Shown: positions 24,237 through 36,035, counted from the first letter of the stretch. The stretch is 64,000 nt of DNA from Pyrrhoderma lamaoense (GCA_002794735.1 NBAZ01000011.1:248001-312000), one strand, 5' to 3'. Program-made: numbers and translations. Notes: generated by a model from the letters alone, not told the origin.

Positions 24237-25199
24237 TCAGGCTTCCACAAAATCCTGTTCTACTCTAGCTAACTCTGATTCTTTCAGGATATCAACTTCA
24301 TCAGCCCAAGCTTGTCTCTCTTCAGGTTCCATGCACATCAAGATAGATCTAATCTGTGCTTTCTTCTGAGGACATTCTCTGGCTAAGTGGCCTTTAAGTC
24401 CACATAGATAGCATAAACCATTTCTCCTGGCCCTGTCAATAGAGACATCCATGGGCTGTCCTCTACCACCAAAAGTAACACCAGTGTTGTCTCTTTTCTC
24501 TGGTATTTGGCTGTGTTGTTTGGGGAGGACTGGAGGTTTTGTGTAAGAAGTGGGTTTAGCTACTATGCTACTGGCCAAATGAAGTTTTCTATCAATTTTA
24601 ATTGCCATCCTTTTCCAAGTATGGTAATCTTCAGGCTCATCCACCATCTCTGTGATCTTCATGACTACTTTTGGGTTAACTTTTTCTCTAAGAATAGAGA
24701 TAAGATATTCATCATGGTTCTCATGGTATTTAGCTGCTCTGATTAGCAAATCAAACTCTTGGAAGAACTCCTCTGCAGTTTTCTTTCCTTGAGTGATGTT
24801 GTTTAGCTTTTCTTGAGCATTAGCTTTCTCATGAGGATCATCAAAGGTCTCTTTGAGCCTGGCTAGAAAAGTTTCCCACTCATCAGTGATAACCATGTCA
24901 CATTCCTCCAAGTAGTTGTCTGCCCATAACCCAGCTAAGCCATCTGTCATGAATGAGAGAGTAAAGATGATTTTCTCCTCATCAGTGGTGAGTTCATCTC
25001 TGGCTGCTAACAAGTATAACCTCAAGGATTTCAGAAAAGGTTTGAAGTCTTTTCTTTGTCCTGAGAATGGGTTGGGTTTGGCTACATGGATCTGTCTATG
25101 CAGTCTTCTTTTTCCCTTCAATGAGTCACTGAGATGCACACTTGATAACTGGTCAACAAGTGCATCCAGCTGCTCAGAGGTACTTGAAATATCTGTCAT
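24237..25199 (-). CDS. Retrotransposon Gag with zinc knuckle
   Basis: 320 residues, intact. The N-terminal half is the helical capsid region (PNPFSGQRKDFKPFLKSLRL; GLAGLWADNY; ETFDDPHEKANAQEKL). A CCHC zinc knuckle (CYLCGLKGHLAREC) lies near residue 265 and binds element RNA. The ORF starts at ATG 25199, about 585 bases inside the 5' LTR, and ends at TGA 24237-24239. The protease frame runs on in -1. Confidence 0.9.
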   Translation of the reverse strand: MTDISSTSEQLDALVDQLSSVHLSDSLKGKRRLHRQIHVAKPNPFSGQRKDFKPFLKSLRLYLLAARDELTTDEEKIIFTLSFMTDGLAGLWADNYLEECDMVITDEWETFLARLKETFDDPHEKANAQEKLNNITQGKKTAEEFFQEFDLLIRAAKYHENHDEYLISILREKVNPKVVMKITEMVDEPEDYHTWKRMAIKIDRKLHLASSIVAKPTSYTKPPVLPKQHSQIPEKRDNTGVTFGGRGQPMDVSIDRARRNGLCYLCGLKGHLARECPQKKAQIRSILMCMEPEERQAWADEVDILKESELARVEQDFVEA

Positions 25200-25783
25200 A
25201 GATGAAGTAACTATGGGGTGAACTGAGTGAAGGTACTACTAATCTAGATAAGGTAAAGAAATAAAGGGAATAAGTAAATATCTACTCTAGGCTATCTAGT
25301 GTCTAATTCTAAGAGAAGGCAAGTCAACCTTACTCTATTACACTCTACAAAACTACTTGTGGGGTTTTACTACTGCTTAAGGGAACACACTCTGCTTGTA
25401 ACAACAACTCACTAGTGGTTTTGACTATTATCCACTGAGTAAAGGTGTTCAAACTAGTCTCCAGGCCAAAGCCCTTAAGTTGAGAATCTAGCCAAGGGAT
25501 AGTGTGTTGTGTATCTAAGTAACTTAGTGCAGAAGTTATCCTCAAGTGAGAAATAACTCTGGACAAACAATCAAAAGAGTAATGTCCCAAACACTACTAG
25601 AAAAGGAAAAGGGACTGGCTTTACTCTTATAGGAATAGTGGTGAGAAAATGGTAGAAGGCTTTAATGGGTATGTCTGATAGAAAGTGAACAAGGGTGGGG
25701 AAAGATGGTTGGTGGAAACACCACAGGAGTGGTGATAAGAGAGTAACACTAAGAAAGTAGTGATAGAGGGAGTCTTGATCTAA
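25200..25783 (-). other. Retrotransposon leader between 5' LTR and gag
   Basis: About 580 untranslated bases in the element orientation. Short ORFs here (25345-25590, 25571-25792) show no domain. The packaging signal would be expected here, but I cannot identify it. Confidence 0.6.
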
Positions 25784-26638
25784 TGTCAGCAATGACTAGT
25801 TCTAGTACCAGTATTAGTCAGCAGAATGCTTAGTCAGCAGGGTCTGAAGACAAGGCACAACCAGCATACACTGATATAGACAGAGACAGAGGAGAGGAGG
25901 GACAAGAGGAGGGGAAGAACAGTGAGAGGGGACAAGAGGATGTATTAGAAGGTACTAGTCTAGGAGGGAAGACAAGATCAAGACTGGGGGACTAGCTACT
26001 GACAGGAGGGGGGTATTTATACATGTGGGAGGCAGTGTGGGAATAATGAAAAAACCCGTCAGGGTCTATGGCTAAACTATTAGGCTAACTAAGCTGTGCT
26101 AGGCTGTGTTAGATGAAACATAAGAAATAGGCTAAACTATGAGGCTAAGCTAGGCTGTGCTAGCTGAAACATAATAAACAGGCTAAATAAACAGGCTAAG
26201 CTAGGCTGTGCTAGCTGAAACATAAAATAGGCTAATTACAAAGGGGACTAAACCAAATGGGGAAAGATGACCATGGAGAATGATGGAAGATGGTAGAACA
26301 TGGTGGAATATTCTAGAATGTTCTGGAAGGTCTCAGAATGTTCTAGAACAGATGAGTAAGCAGTGATGATAAGAGAGAGATAAGATAAGATGTGATGCTT
26401 AATAAGACAGCTGAGTCATATGCTGAGTCAGTGCTTAGTAAGCGACTTATGTAAGCGATTAAGTAAGCATGCTGACTAAGCTGATTAGATAAGATGCTTA
26501 GGTAATAATGATTAGGTAAGCAGCTTATGTAAGATGATTAGATAATCCACTTATGTAAGATGCTTATGTAAGTGCTTAGTCAGCTTATGTAAGCTGCTTA
26601 GTAAGCAAAAAAGCGAAAATAGACTTGGTTTCATAACA
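25784..26638 (-). repeat. 5' LTR of the Ty3-type element
   Basis: 855 bases, nearly identical to 19666-20521. In the element orientation it carries TATAAATA (26014-26021) and, upstream of it, the GAA-TTC-GAA-TTC-GAA array (26306-26328). This is the copy that drives the element. Confidence 0.94.
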
Positions 26639-27425
26639 GGAGCTTTATTATATGTTTCATATATCATTCCTCTCCACAGTGTGTGCATTCGCATTGCAAA
26701 ATGATTTGTCTCCTTTTCATCTATAGTCATTATGCCTGGTCCTCGTAGTGCAAAGCTTTCGTCTGTAGCTCTGATTACAGATATGCGAATTGCTTCCTTG
26801 ATTTCTTCTGAAGCTTGCTTGTGTAGTATAACACATATTGAGGATGCTACTAGGATTGGTTCTCCATGACTTCTAGCATCTAGCATTGCTTCGGAGCGAA
26901 CCTGTAGTTCAGGTTGATCGGGGTATATGCCTTTGAATGGTTCTTCTAACCAAAGGTGGTTCTGTACCCTTGTTATGTTATGCAAGGTGGTATCGTACGG
27001 ATAGTTGTTTGTATGCATGTCAAACCATCCGTAATTATTGTAGTACCTCCAATCTTCCTTCTGTGTCTTGATTAAGGCCTTAGTTATTCGTATGGCCATG
27101 TTGTTACATATCTCTTCCATTTCCTGTATTGTTCTATAACAGGTATGGCATATGTTCTGGGGTCTGTCCCGGCTAATTGATGAGCCTCGTGTGACCTCGT
27201 TATTAGACATGATGTAAGCGCTTTATAATCGTTATTGGTAAGCCTAAAGTTTGGAAATCCTAACAGAAACCTATTTGTGAAGTATATAAGAAAGCTTTTT
27301 GGATTATTAGCTTTGTAGACATTTACAATACTTAGCTGAAAGTTTGGATCGGCGGATCCACCAAAGACAAGCGTGTCATTGTAAGTGTAAGAAACAGCGA
27401 TATAGGACTCGGGTTTTTTAAGCAA
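26639..27425 (-). pseudogene. 5' half of host ORF split by the retrotransposon
   Basis: Two overlapping frames are protein-like. One, from 27425, has SYTYNDTLVFGGSADPNF and FPNFRLTNNDYKALTS. The other, from about 27210, has MAIRITKALIKTQKED, PYDTTLHNITRVQNHL and FAMRMHTLWRGMIYETY. The second runs into the LTR at the GGAGC duplication, and its continuation is at 19411-19665 in the same frame. This shows the element landed inside an ORF. The switch between the two frames near 27180 could be an intron or an older frameshift. I recognise no family. Confidence 0.6.
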
Positions 27426-27948
27426 TTTGGCCGAGAACTACGTTGATTTACAAGGTACGTGTAGGGTCAATAGATTCTGAGTGATACATCGTGTACGAGA
27501 CTGTTACATTTGAGATACCTTGGAGAAATCAAGACTAAAAGCTTTGGCATCAGCATCACTAAGCTAGTGAATGAACTGTCAGGATTGCTGTATACAGGGA
27601 CGATGCAGGATGAGTATGAAACTTTTACCTTGACGTTAGTAATAAGATTGAGGTATGGCATTGTACTGTGCTTCAAATAGCAGACTCTGTTTGGAATTAG
27701 GGTTGTAGGACGGGTAACGTGAGGTAGATGCGTCTACTTGCGTGATTATAAGTAGTCTTTACAGATGACGTCTCTCGGATTTATCCGGGATCAAATCACG
27801 CCCTGGTTTATGGCTTACTTGTTTTAGTAATGAAAGATTGGTGTCCTTCCTCATCCTTTACTCCAAGTGATGTAATAGTCTAATTTCACGAATACATATA
27901 TATAAAGTAATCAATTCCAGAAGGAATCAGCTCTTTCAGCTACATACG
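27426..27948. other. Intergenic, phosphodiesterase upstream region
   Basis: No gene is supported. TATATAAAG at about 27899-27907 lies some 45 bases before the ATG at 27949 and is the likely TATA box. Confidence 0.5.
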
Positions 27949-29516
27949 ATGACCAACATACCTACTCATCATCAAAACTCTACAAGGACACTCTTTACTA
28001 ACCCATGGAATACGGCCGAACGACCCGGATCCGATGAAACATTGTCCGGGACTATGAACGGATCCTGGCTTAAGAACTTTAGCTCTATTTCATCTCTATT
28101 CAATGCGATACCTGTTGAGCGTGCAAGGGACCTTTCAGGGCATGATATAGTTTCAAAGAAAGTACTGCGACCCAAATTTACTGAGCTTGCGGAGAGCAAA
28201 GCCACCCTAGATGCGACTTGGCTTGGACATGCAGTACGCTGTTCGCTTTAGTCATACTACACTAATCCCACACATATACTCACTTTTTACCTGAAAGAGT
28301 TTTCTAGTCCAATTTCCGAGTCGTTCAGAGTCCTCCAGACGTGTCAGAATTCTTTTCGATCCTATATTCTCCGACTGGGCAGGACCCTCTTCCTGGCTGG
28401 GTGTCTATCGCCATTTGCCACCTCCTTGTACTATAGAAGAACTTCCAGAATATAGTTTTGTACTAATAAGCCATAATCAGTTCGTGTATAGTTTTATGGA
28501 ATTCCATCGATAGTACTTACTTTGATTTTAAGTTATGATCACTTAGACTTACCATCCATACTAGAAATTGTACGATTACGCGGCCGTAATGTCCATTTTC
28601 TCGTCCCTCTAGGTCTAAAAAAGTGGTTTGAAGATTCTGGTATCTCCTCCGGACAAGTATCTGAACTAGATTGGTGGGATGAAGTAGAACTCTCTGTCCC
28701 TACAAAGAACTCCCATTATTCGGATACACAGACGAAATTCATCTGTGTCCCGGCTCAACATACAAGCGGTGATTATCTTTTATGTTTCATTCATTCATCC
28801 TAATCATATTTATTTCCATAAATAGGGCGGAGTATCACTGACAACTGTTCCACCTTGTGGTGTGGGTGGATTGTCAAACACCATGACGCACAGATATTCT
28901 ATGCAGGGTACTAGTCTTAAGAAAATTTATCTTTGCTGTTATTTAAATAACTCCTATATTCCCAGAGATACTGGATACATGGGAAATAACGAAGCCTGCT
29001 CGATATTCAAAGGCATGAGTTATCAAAACATCATTTTAGATGTGTTCTTATTCGAAAAACTCAGAGATTGGCGAGCGTTATGGCCCCTTTGACCTCTCAA
29101 TGATTCTCATTTGGCGTGGTGGGACTTTATCGTTTGTATCACGACTAGGATTTCGTGTGTGTAAACTAGTTGTCTGACTATTCGAAATATCCACACATAT
29201 GTACTAACCTATCGATCAGTTGACGCATAATCCGTACTTCTCGAGGTACCATGCTTCACCTGTTGATGCACTAGCAATTCACAAGGATGTTCGTTCGCGG
29301 CATTCGTTAGCGATGCACTTTGGTACTTTCGTTGGCTCCGATCTAGAAGCGCGCGAGGCTCTTATCGAGCTTTCACAAGCTTGTTTGGACTCAAAGGTGG
29401 GGAGTTGGAACGAGGAGGGAGGCTTTGGCGCCATAGACATTGGGGAGACTGCCCAAATAAAACTTGAAAGCGAACATACTATAAATGGGAAATTTGGTTC
29501 TGATACAAAGAACTAG
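27949..29516 (+). CDS. NAPE-PLD-like metallo-beta-lactamase phosphodiesterase
   Basis: The family hydrolyses N-acylphosphatidylethanolamines to N-acylethanolamines; the yeast homologue is mitochondrial Fmp30. Exons join in phase. Exon 1 has TWLGHA (donor GTACGC), exon 2 starts at 28298 with SFLVQFPSRSE and has ILFDPIFSDWAGPSSW. The zinc-binding HxHxDH motif (HNHYDHLD) is built across the next junction. Then come QIFYAGDTGYM, IGERYGPFDL and, in the last exon, RSRHSLAMHFGTFVGSD, which carries the C-terminal metal His. The motif order is that of NAPE-PLD rather than tRNase Z. I see no frame break. The fourth-exon boundaries (GTTATC...CTCAG, about 49 nt) are less certain. Confidence 0.85.
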
Positions 29517-29919
29517 AACCAAGGCCGATATTAATCCGGCAAGTAAGTATTTCAAATTATACTAGAAGCCTCCCCGGGCACTGCGATACGTTCTAACAAC
29601 ATTCTAGTAACTATTTTATACGAAACTAATATATTCTCAACTTCGCAAATTGTGTTCCGGAAGGTATCTCAGTAACAACTTTTTATATGTGTTCGCACTC
29701 GATTTATGTATGGTTGGGCTGGAATGAGTTGCCTGAGTAGTCAATTAAGACGTTGTGATGCAGAAACACTCTGAACCGGATAAGGGCAAGAAGACCTCAT
29801 TTACAATTCATCATGTCACCAAGTACAAATGATCTGTTATGTGGTTATGCTAGGAAGCTTGTCACTTATCTGACCTGTATAAATTAGCAACGCCGTTTGC
29901 TTGCTCTTCACTGACTCCC
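29517..29919. other. Intergenic
   Basis: Contains TATAAATTAG near 29877-29886, about 40 bases before the next ATG and a plausible TATA box. Nothing else is visible. Confidence 0.45.
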
Positions 29920-30750
29920 ATGATGTTCACATTCTCTCCTTTCACTCAAGTCAAGGTTAAGAGATGCAAGAAAAGTGACCTTGTTCCTCAAACCGATTCT
30001 CCCATCATTGGATCCTGTATACAAAAGAGGGGAACTCAATCCTCCAACAGGAGACCGCTCATTCTTCAAAAATTATCCAGAAAACGATTCCGGAGAAGTA
30101 ACAAAAAGGCCACAATTGACAGCCCAGTAGATGAAGTGTCTGAGCAGACGGTAGATGCAGAAAAGATTACCATGGAGCTTGACCTACAACACATTTCCCG
30201 AAGCCTTTCCTTATTCTCCGTGTGTATTGTACAGGACCGCTCAATTGCGGTTTCACCCTCTTCACCTTCTCTCCGTACTATCGCTTTCGATGAGCGTGCC
30301 TCGCCTTCTTCTCCCCCTTTTCACACCTCAGGTCTCCTCAAACTAGTACCTGGAAAACATAACAAGTGCTCCACAAGTCGAGAAGCGTGTCGCACTACTG
30401 AGGCTCGGCAAGATAATAAGGATCGTCCTCCCAATCCTATTGAACAAAGTGTTCTTTACCAGGCTACTCTTGCTGGTCTTGCACATTCTCGAGGGGAACA
30501 ACTTGAGGAGACCGAAGAAGAACGCATGATAAAAACGGAAGCAGAAGTTCGTCGAATGCATCGCCGGAAGTTTGTTGCCGCTACGTTACTTGCGCAACAT
30601 GAGGCGCGTTACCGGCGCCTGTCGTGGCGCACTGAGCCCATAGTACCACTTTATTCCAACAAAGGTAACCATTCACAGGGTGATTTGTTGATGAAGAAGC
30701 GTCCGTACGTAAGGAGTTCGCTATCGCTGACGACATTTGCGGAACTATGA
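29920..30750 (+). CDS. Hypothetical basic single-exon protein, 276 aa
   Basis: I do not recognise this protein. It is intronless, which is unusual next to its intron-rich neighbours. It has a basic N-terminal third (SRKRFRRSNKKAT), a Ser/Pro-rich middle (VSPSSPSLRTIAF; RASPSSPPFHTS) and a charged, probably helical C-terminal part (EETEEERMIKTEAEVRR; HRRKFVAATLLAQHEARYRR). I find no signal peptide or membrane segment. The composition suggests a largely disordered nuclear or cytosolic protein. A chance ORF of this length is unlikely, and the TATA box close upstream supports expression. Confidence 0.55.
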   Translation: MMFTFSPFTQVKVKRCKKSDLVPQTDSPIIGSCIQKRGTQSSNRRPLILQKLSRKRFRRSNKKATIDSPVDEVSEQTVDAEKITMELDLQHISRSLSLFSVCIVQDRSIAVSPSSPSLRTIAFDERASPSSPPFHTSGLLKLVPGKHNKCSTSREACRTTEARQDNKDRPPNPIEQSVLYQATLAGLAHSRGEQLEETEEERMIKTEAEVRRMHRRKFVAATLLAQHEARYRRLSWRTEPIVPLYSNKGNHSQGDLLMKKRPYVRSSLSLTTFAEL

Positions 30751-31725
30751 TTGTGCCTTTTATCGTCGATCTTACTCCGGCATTTGCATCCATTCATTTT
30801 TATCTGTACATACTGGCTTGTGTAGACTCGTTATGTTTTTGTTCCACTCATTTCCTCTTCTGCATGTTAGCTCTACTGTCCTTTTGGGCTACTATGGAAA
30901 TTGATAAATCATGATTTAACTGCTGTAATTGTTTCTGGTCCATCATCTTCTTAGTCCGCTTTACTTCCTTTTATATCAATCAAGCCTTGTTTTGGAGTGC
31001 CTAATAGAAGCGGACGCGGAGATTTCTTGTAATTAGGTCGTCTTTAATCGTTCTTGACCCCCATAATAATACTTAGTCAAAGTCTGATAACTACATATAG
31101 TTCGAGAGTTAAAGTAGCTGTGACTGTTTGGATTTCTCTCACTAAGTTTCTACTATGGCAAATACAGTGATATCATTACGTAATATATACGTAAAGGCTT
31201 TGGTCAGTTTCTTACTTCTTCAGTATCAAATTAGCATCGCACTGTAGTTACCCAACTTGTATCGAAGTCCACGAAGAACTCGCAGCGATGTGTAAAAACT
31301 GCTACACACTTTACGGCCTATAGTTTGGAAGCACATCTGTCAAATTGAAACAATTGAAACCCAAACTGTGCTACGATCATACTAGATTCGTCTGTCATCA
31401 AAAAAATCAAGGCTTCCTGCTTTTTTCGAAATAAACTATTTTTAACAACCTTGTATTACTACATTTACATATCTATAGGCCTTACCAACGTTCTAAGTGC
31501 TTTGCTATTTTAGAATTCCATAACCTGTAATATATCTAAGATGGCAAACGTGTTCCTCAAGGGACTAGAGACACATGGTACCGAAGCATATCTTCTGATA
31601 TTGCCCGTACTGGATCATCTGTAAAGGGGGTTTGACATATGTCACATTACTCTTGATGCCCGATATATTGTCTTCTATATGGGGAACAAAATTGAGATAA
31701 AACCCCGCTCCTTCGTTGAATCTCA
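30751..31725. other. Intergenic
   Basis: About 975 AT-rich bases without a supported gene. A small palindrome, TTACGTAATATATACGTAA, lies near 31177-31195. Confidence 0.45.
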
Positions 31726-34700
31726 ATGAACATGTATCCGCTACTTTCCTCTGCGTTCCTCTGTCTTCCTGCTCTAATTTCTGCGAAGACACTCCTTGAT
31801 AATAACCATGCGTATAGCTCCCCATTTCTAGATCATCTTGAGGAAAGACTTCTATTACTATTTCAATTTCGAGAGTACTTGTTCTTATACTTGTCTCAAC
31901 AGTTTGCTCGCGATTCAAAGTTGATTAATGAACGTCACATTGTAAACTCGAAGCGTAGCCTCTCGAAGCGCCAGGTCCAGGATGCAACGAGCTTTAATGA
32001 TATGCATTATGCAACTTTCTATGGGGCGGATTTCAGTAATGTAAGGCGTATTCTTATCCTCATGAATATATTCTAACGGGTTCCAAATTATCAAATGAAG
32101 AGCCCTTTTGTCTGGAGTGGGGGTATCAACTTCACTCACTCAGGTTAGAGTCCTGTCCTTCACTACCCACATATCAAACTAAAATGATTTTTCAATATTC
32201 TCTAGTTGCGAGCGGTGATCCTTTTGATACTTCTGTTCTGTTGTGGACGCGTGCCGTCCCATCTCCCCTTGCTTTGGACCCATCTGCGTCGACGGACGTT
32301 ATACCAGACCAATCAGTTCCTGTCTGTGTGTCTTACTCTGTATATGATAACTCTGAGCTATCGGGGGCAGAGATTACCTCTGGAGAAGCTTTCACAAGTT
32401 ATGACGTTGATTTCACTGTCAAAGTTGAGGCAACCGGCCTAAAATCAGATACGGCCTACTGGTTCTTCTTCAATGATTGCACTGATCCGAAGAATAGAAG
32501 CCCGATTGGGCGCACAAGAACCTTTTCTTCCCCGGATAGTAAGAACTATTGCAACTCCATGATTGATTTGATCATGACAAGGGATTCAATTTAGCTCCCG
32601 CCAGCCAAGTTAATGGGGAAAGCCACTTACTCTCGCGGTTTTCTCGTGCTCTCAGTATCAAAATGGTGAGCTGATTTAATCTGCATCATGTCGTTTCTGG
32701 GAAAAAATATATGAGACCTGACACTTTGTCCAAAGGTTGGTTTAACGCATACGGCTTTGCTGCCTATAATACATCAGCAGATGTCTTCATTCATCTTGGT
32801 GATTATGTTAGTCATCATCGTCATTCCTATGCCTATCATACTTACCGCAGCTTAGATCTATGAGTATTTTGGTAGTGGGTAAGGCGTACATGCTTCACTC
32901 TTCTCAATTTTTTTGCTTAATTAACTCAAAATTATTAAAGAGCTTCGATCGGTCGGGAAGTATTGGGTCGTGAATTAGCTACTGTAGCTGACTATCGTCT
33001 ACGGCTCAACCAATACCGCACTGATCCGGGTCTCATCGCTGCACATCAAACTAAGCCTTGGGTTACTGTTTGGTAAGCTTATACATAATGTATACTAGAT
33101 TACAGATGATAACTTTGAACAGGGTAAGAAAGCTTATTGATTCATATATGTATATACAAACCAACTAGCGAACCATATTTAAAATTAACTATTACAGGAC
33201 GATCATGAGGTAAAGCTCTATATTTGTGTTTTCTTGATAGGTATTGATACAAAAATGTCAGGTTGCCGATAATGCTTGGAAGGCTGGTACTGCAGATTCA
33301 ATTGATACAGCTTTAGGTTGCACTTTTTCTCCTTCTGGTGCTTGTTTCACGGATCGTAAATTAGCGGCTGTACGGGCATATCATGAATGGTTGCCTGTTA
33401 GACAAGTCTCGGTGGATGATAAATTACGCATCTGGAGGAACTTCCAAGTTGGTAAATTACTGGACCTGACGATGCTTGATACGAGACAGTATGATCGTGA
33501 TCTCACCGATGTAAGTGTAGATCTCTGCCTTTCTTATAGATATAGATTTCTAACAAGTTCGATCTCGAACAGGTATACTACAACACCGAATGTCAGTGCT
33601 TTTTTCTTCTACCAGAGATATGCATGATGAGTTTTCTAAAGATATTGAATAGACGTGAACACCATTGCTGCCTTTAATAATAGGTCTCTTATGGGAGTAC
33701 CTCAAGAAAATTGTATGCATTGAATCTATTTACGAGGTTATTGATTTTAACTTCAGTGAAGGGTTTTACTCAACTCTCTCTGAATCCGTGAAACGAGGTG
33801 CTATATGGCGCATCGTAGGGTAAGTAGTCCGACGAATTAAATCATCAGAAGATTGATGGATTAAAATATAAAAAAGACAGCAGATAGTCTTCACTCAATT
33901 GAATGACTCTGGTTCTTGTAAGGCAACTTCTATCTTGTTTGTGCATCTACTCATGGTTTCTGCTAGTTGATTTGGTTTGGCTTTCTTCTCTACACTTCTT
34001 TCTTTTTCTTAAGTATAATATATTAGGACGCCTGGGATGGGTATAGGGCCAACCGAGAACGTGTTCTCAGCCACATCTCTGCTAATAAAATAGATAATGT
34101 TGTTGTTCTTTCTGGAGACAGTCATGCAAACTGGGTATCTGATCTTGCATGTGAGCAATTTATTTCCCTCCGTAATTCTACCCATTAATAACATCATCAT
34201 TAGTCCAAATGACACTACAACGTTAGCCCCTATTATTTCCAATGATTTCCCATATTACTCATCACAAATCTCACAGATACGATCCCGTCACAGGAAATGG
34301 TGCTCTGGGGGTTGAGTTCGCCGGACTGCCGTATCTTCAGAATCTGCCTTTGGGCTGGGATTAGTCCCGAGAAAGCGGACGTCAGAAGTACTCAGTTCGT
34401 GTCCGCCCCAGGAAATGAGGATTTGCAATGGAGCGAGGGCTCGTATAGAGGCTTTTTCACCCTCACAATTGACCCCGGATCCGTCAACGCAACTTATTAT
34501 GCAATGAGAAACCTAAGTAAGTCTAATTTCCTGATACTTGTGCATACTACTGATTTTTCTTTCAAGCTTTCCCTAATTTAGACGGATTTGCTAGTGCAAG
34601 CTTCTCAGTTTATACAGGTGAGTAAAGTAATGAAACTCAATGATGTCATACATATATGCATGTCTAGGCACGAACAAGTTAGCCCGCCCAGTGGCAGGGG

Positions 34701-34758
34701 CTCGGTGCTTGCCGGTGTTCTGAAATCAAGCGTTGTGAATGCATCCGCTGGGGCTTGA
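31726..34758 (+). pseudogene. PhoD-type alkaline phosphatase, frameshifted at the 3' end
   Basis: The family is a secreted metallophosphatase/phosphodiesterase that releases phosphate from phosphomono- and diesters. The start gives a signal peptide (MNMYPLLSSAFLCLPALISA). The N-terminal PhoD domain follows (FVWSGGINFTHS; VASGDPFDTSVLLWTR). The metal-binding motifs are all present across about 12 short exons: VFIHLGDYIYEY, TVWDDHE, MLDTRQYDRDLTD, DAWDGYRANRE and VVLSGDSHANWVSD. Toward the C-terminus the conserved blocks GVEFAG, TAVSSESAFGLGL, NEDLQWSEGSYRG and GSVLAGVLKSS sit in successive different frames. At least three single-base losses lie at about 34323, about 34385 and about 34701. The catalytic core remains intact, so a truncated product is possible. 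Confidence 0.75.
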
Positions 34759-34967
34759 TATTAAAATCTCATACTGTTATCTGAGAAGGATTTGTTGTAT
34801 CAGAAGATGTAACAAACAAATGGAGACACTTATTTAAATTATGTGATCTTGTACAGAGTGCATAAAGTATACTACCCTGTTTAGCAATATATCGTTATAC
34901 ATAGCGTTCATTTTATATTCCATTCCATTCAGATAAAGGTTTTGAATTTTATCTGTGCACTAATTGA

Positions 34968-36035
34968 TCTAGTTTGCGCTTTCCTCGTACGTCGGTGTTT
35001 TCAACAAGATTGCGTATGACACGGATATCATCTGAGCTAACTTTCAATTCCACCGCAATGGCGTTTTCTTCTACGTTATCCGCAGAACTGTATCCAAGAG
35101 TCGGTATAACTTAAATCACAGGTTAGAGGTTTTATAGGCAGTTATAGATGGGTAGAGACTTTCGCTGTGTTCGGCCAGCATCTATGCTAAGGAGATTTGT
35201 CCAGGAGTAGCTTGATACTTATCTGTGATTATCCCAAGGTCCCTAGAGAAGCTCTCCTCTGAGAATCGAGATAGCAATAATCTCAGATAACTTGGTCCGA
35301 AGTCAGCATGAGACTTGAATCTACGTAGCTGAAATTAGTAAGATCTATATGGGGAACCAAGATACTGTTGACAGATCTTCCTGTGACCGACCCATTCCTA
35401 AGGAGCTGTAAGCTATAATGGTGGTACCTCCTTCATTTGCAGAGTATACAAAGTCATTCTTCTCTACATGGGACTGAGATCCATCAGACATACAATGGCT
35501 TTCTTTCCGATACTTTTTACTTGGCCATCCTCAAGTAGTGCTCTTAGTGCCTCTAAGACGACCCTTATTGGGGTGCTAGGGTCTACATGGTGCTGATAAT
35601 AAAGGTCTATATGCGGTATGCTGAATTTCGCTAGCGAACGAGCAAGGGCTTCATCTACATAGGGTGATCGGGAACTGGGCTCGAGAGCACATACTTCTCT
35701 TTCTGGGCCAAATGCTCCAAATTTTGTTGCGAGGAAGATGTCCGGCTGTCGGCCGGGTCGTTTGAACCATTATCAATTATTCGATCTGCTGAATGAATTT
35801 GAACGTAAGTATCAGCAAGTTGGTGTACCTGAGGATAATCGAACCAGGTGATCGTACAATTTCCATATATGTCAGCACTATCCCAGAAGGTCATATCCCG
35901 GTTAGCAGCATAGGTGAGGGAAGCGAGTGATATGTTGTAAGTAAATGTTCATCATTCTTTTGAAGCTCAGACGGAGACCCATTATACCAAGTCCGGTGGC
36001 ACTGACGGTTGGATCATTTACATCTAGTTGGTGAG
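34968..36035 (-). pseudogene. Aldo-keto reductase relic
   Basis: Fragments of one aldo-keto reductase appear in the right order but with several stops and frame changes. The N-terminal NADP-site strand (NDPTVSATGLGIMGL) is near 36000, and MTFWDSADIYGN is near 35890. An uninterrupted core, WFKRPGRQPDIFLATKFG through SIPHIDLYYQHHVDPSTPI to LLEDGQVKSIG, covers about 35500-35755. Then come YQATPGQISLA near 35200 and the C-terminal AVELKVSSDDIRVIRN near 35000. The catalytic Tyr region and the DLYYQHHVD strand can be recognised. The gene is dead. Confidence 0.82.

Larger units (their letters stand above)
19666..26638 (-). mobile_element. Chromodomain Ty3-type LTR retrotransposon
   Basis: A 6,973-base element on the minus strand with two LTRs (25784-26638 upstream, 19666-20521 downstream) and gag, protease and pol between them in that order. 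It is bounded by GGAGC at 19661-19665 and 26639-26643, a perfect 5-bp target duplication. By eye the LTRs differ at about three sites (one 1-base indel and two substitutions), so insertion was recent. Integrase lies after RT/RNase H and a chromodomain closes the polyprotein, which defines the chromovirus group of Ty3 elements. I could not assign a primer-binding site: the sequence next to the 5' LTR (TTAGATCAAGACTCCC) lacks the usual TGG start. Coding capacity is nearly complete but broken once between protease and RT. Confidence 0.95.

Noticed and set aside
25750..25783. tRNA primer-binding site next to the 5' LTR
   Set aside because: The sequence starts TTAGATCAAG and lacks the TGG complementary to a tRNA CCA end; I cannot name a primer.
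25345..25792. Two ORFs in the retrotransposon leader
   Set aside because: They lie in the untranslated leader, one overlaps the LTR, and neither has a recognisable domain.
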